Shown here: positions 40,339 to 40,394 of the stretch, in pieces
How positions within the stretch are numbered: position 1 is the first letter of the stretch
How the letters are laid out: each line of letters starts with the position of its first letter
Assembly: GCF_030269515.1 (NCBI RefSeq)
Contig: NZ_BSTM01000046.1
Coordinates: 1 to 40,394, forward strand
Direction: 5' to 3'
Source of the DNA: Actinomadura sp. NBRC 104412
GTDB lineage: Bacteria; Actinomycetota; Actinomycetes; Streptosporangiales; Streptosporangiaceae
Length of the DNA stretch: 40,394 nt
Translations under genes and position numbers: made by a program
The notes under the pieces: model-generated
Database searches by the model: none
Seen by the model: the letters and a program-made list of their open reading frames with translations, nothing else
What the model was told of the DNA's origin: nothing

Positions 40339-40394
40339 GTGTTGAAGGTGGAGGACTGGGCGGAGATCCGTCGGTTGCACCGGGCTGAGGGGCT
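40339..40394 (+). mobile_element. istA: IS21-family transposase IstA, first codons (cut by window edge)
   Basis: The frame from GTG 40339 reads VLKVEDWAEIRRLHRAEGL up to the edge. This strongly resembles the N-terminus of IS21-type IstA transposases (VEDWAEIRRLHR before the helix-turn-helix). Only 18 codons are visible, so integrity, the istB partner and the right end are unknown. The GTG lies just after CTGGTGAG; a TTG one codon later is possible. It marks an insertion next to the NRDE gene. Confidence 0.7.

Overview
The window is a chromosomal segment of a high-GC actinomycete. It carries a complete Pup-proteasome gene set, a mycothiol ligase gene (mshC), cobalamin-dependent metH, GTG/TTG starts and very strong third-position GC bias. 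The gene content and the close match of PrcA, PrcB, Dop and Arc to Streptomyces/Streptosporangiales-type proteins (from memory, not searched) suggest a Thermomonosporaceae-like organism such as Actinomadura. That genus-level guess is inference only.

Left block (1-10.6 kb): the proteasome locus, nearly all on the minus strand. It runs from S2P-type protease, trmI, arc (mpa), dop and pup through prcB and prcA to the 5' end of pafA, cut by the window edge. Pup is encoded with C-terminal Glu (GGE), so it needs no deamidation. A 490-aa protein of unknown function, read in the opposite direction, separates pup from prcBA. Hairpins and TAGGNT-like -10 elements divide the locus into several transcription units.

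Middle block (10.6-28 kb): a RecB-like nuclease gene, a NarL-type two-component system followed by a MacB-type ABC exporter (ATPase plus FtsX permease), an MFS efflux gene divergent from an ArsR-like regulator with a palindromic operator between them, a SAM methyltransferase whose 3' end is a frame-shifting 14-bp repeat, and a five-gene oligopeptide ABC importer in the order C-A-B-D-F.

Right block (27.6-40.4 kb): a small membrane protein, a HAD phosphatase next to metH, a universal stress protein, a PAC2-family protein, a membrane-anchored Ser/Thr kinase convergent with mshC, an Opp-type permease pair without solute-binding protein or ATPases in the window, preceded by a possible 13-codon leader ORF, and a TANGO2/NRDE-like protein. 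The last 300 bp hold a nested inverted repeat and the start of an IS21-type istA gene. The order pafA-prcA-prcB-pup-dop-arc-trmI-recB-like ... metH-PAC2 ... mshC follows the mycobacterial order as I remember it, so the 11.8-28 kb part looks like lineage-specific content in a conserved backbone.

A recurring theme is initiation. About ten genes have a TANNNT -10 hexamer ending 6-8 nt before the start codon, which predicts leaderless mRNAs (pafA, dop, trmI, S2P, recB-like, histidine kinase, arsR-like, metH, mshC, the 490-aa gene). prcB, prcA, pup, arc and the transporter genes have Shine-Dalgarno sequences instead. No rRNA, tRNA, CRISPR array or convincing riboswitch was seen.
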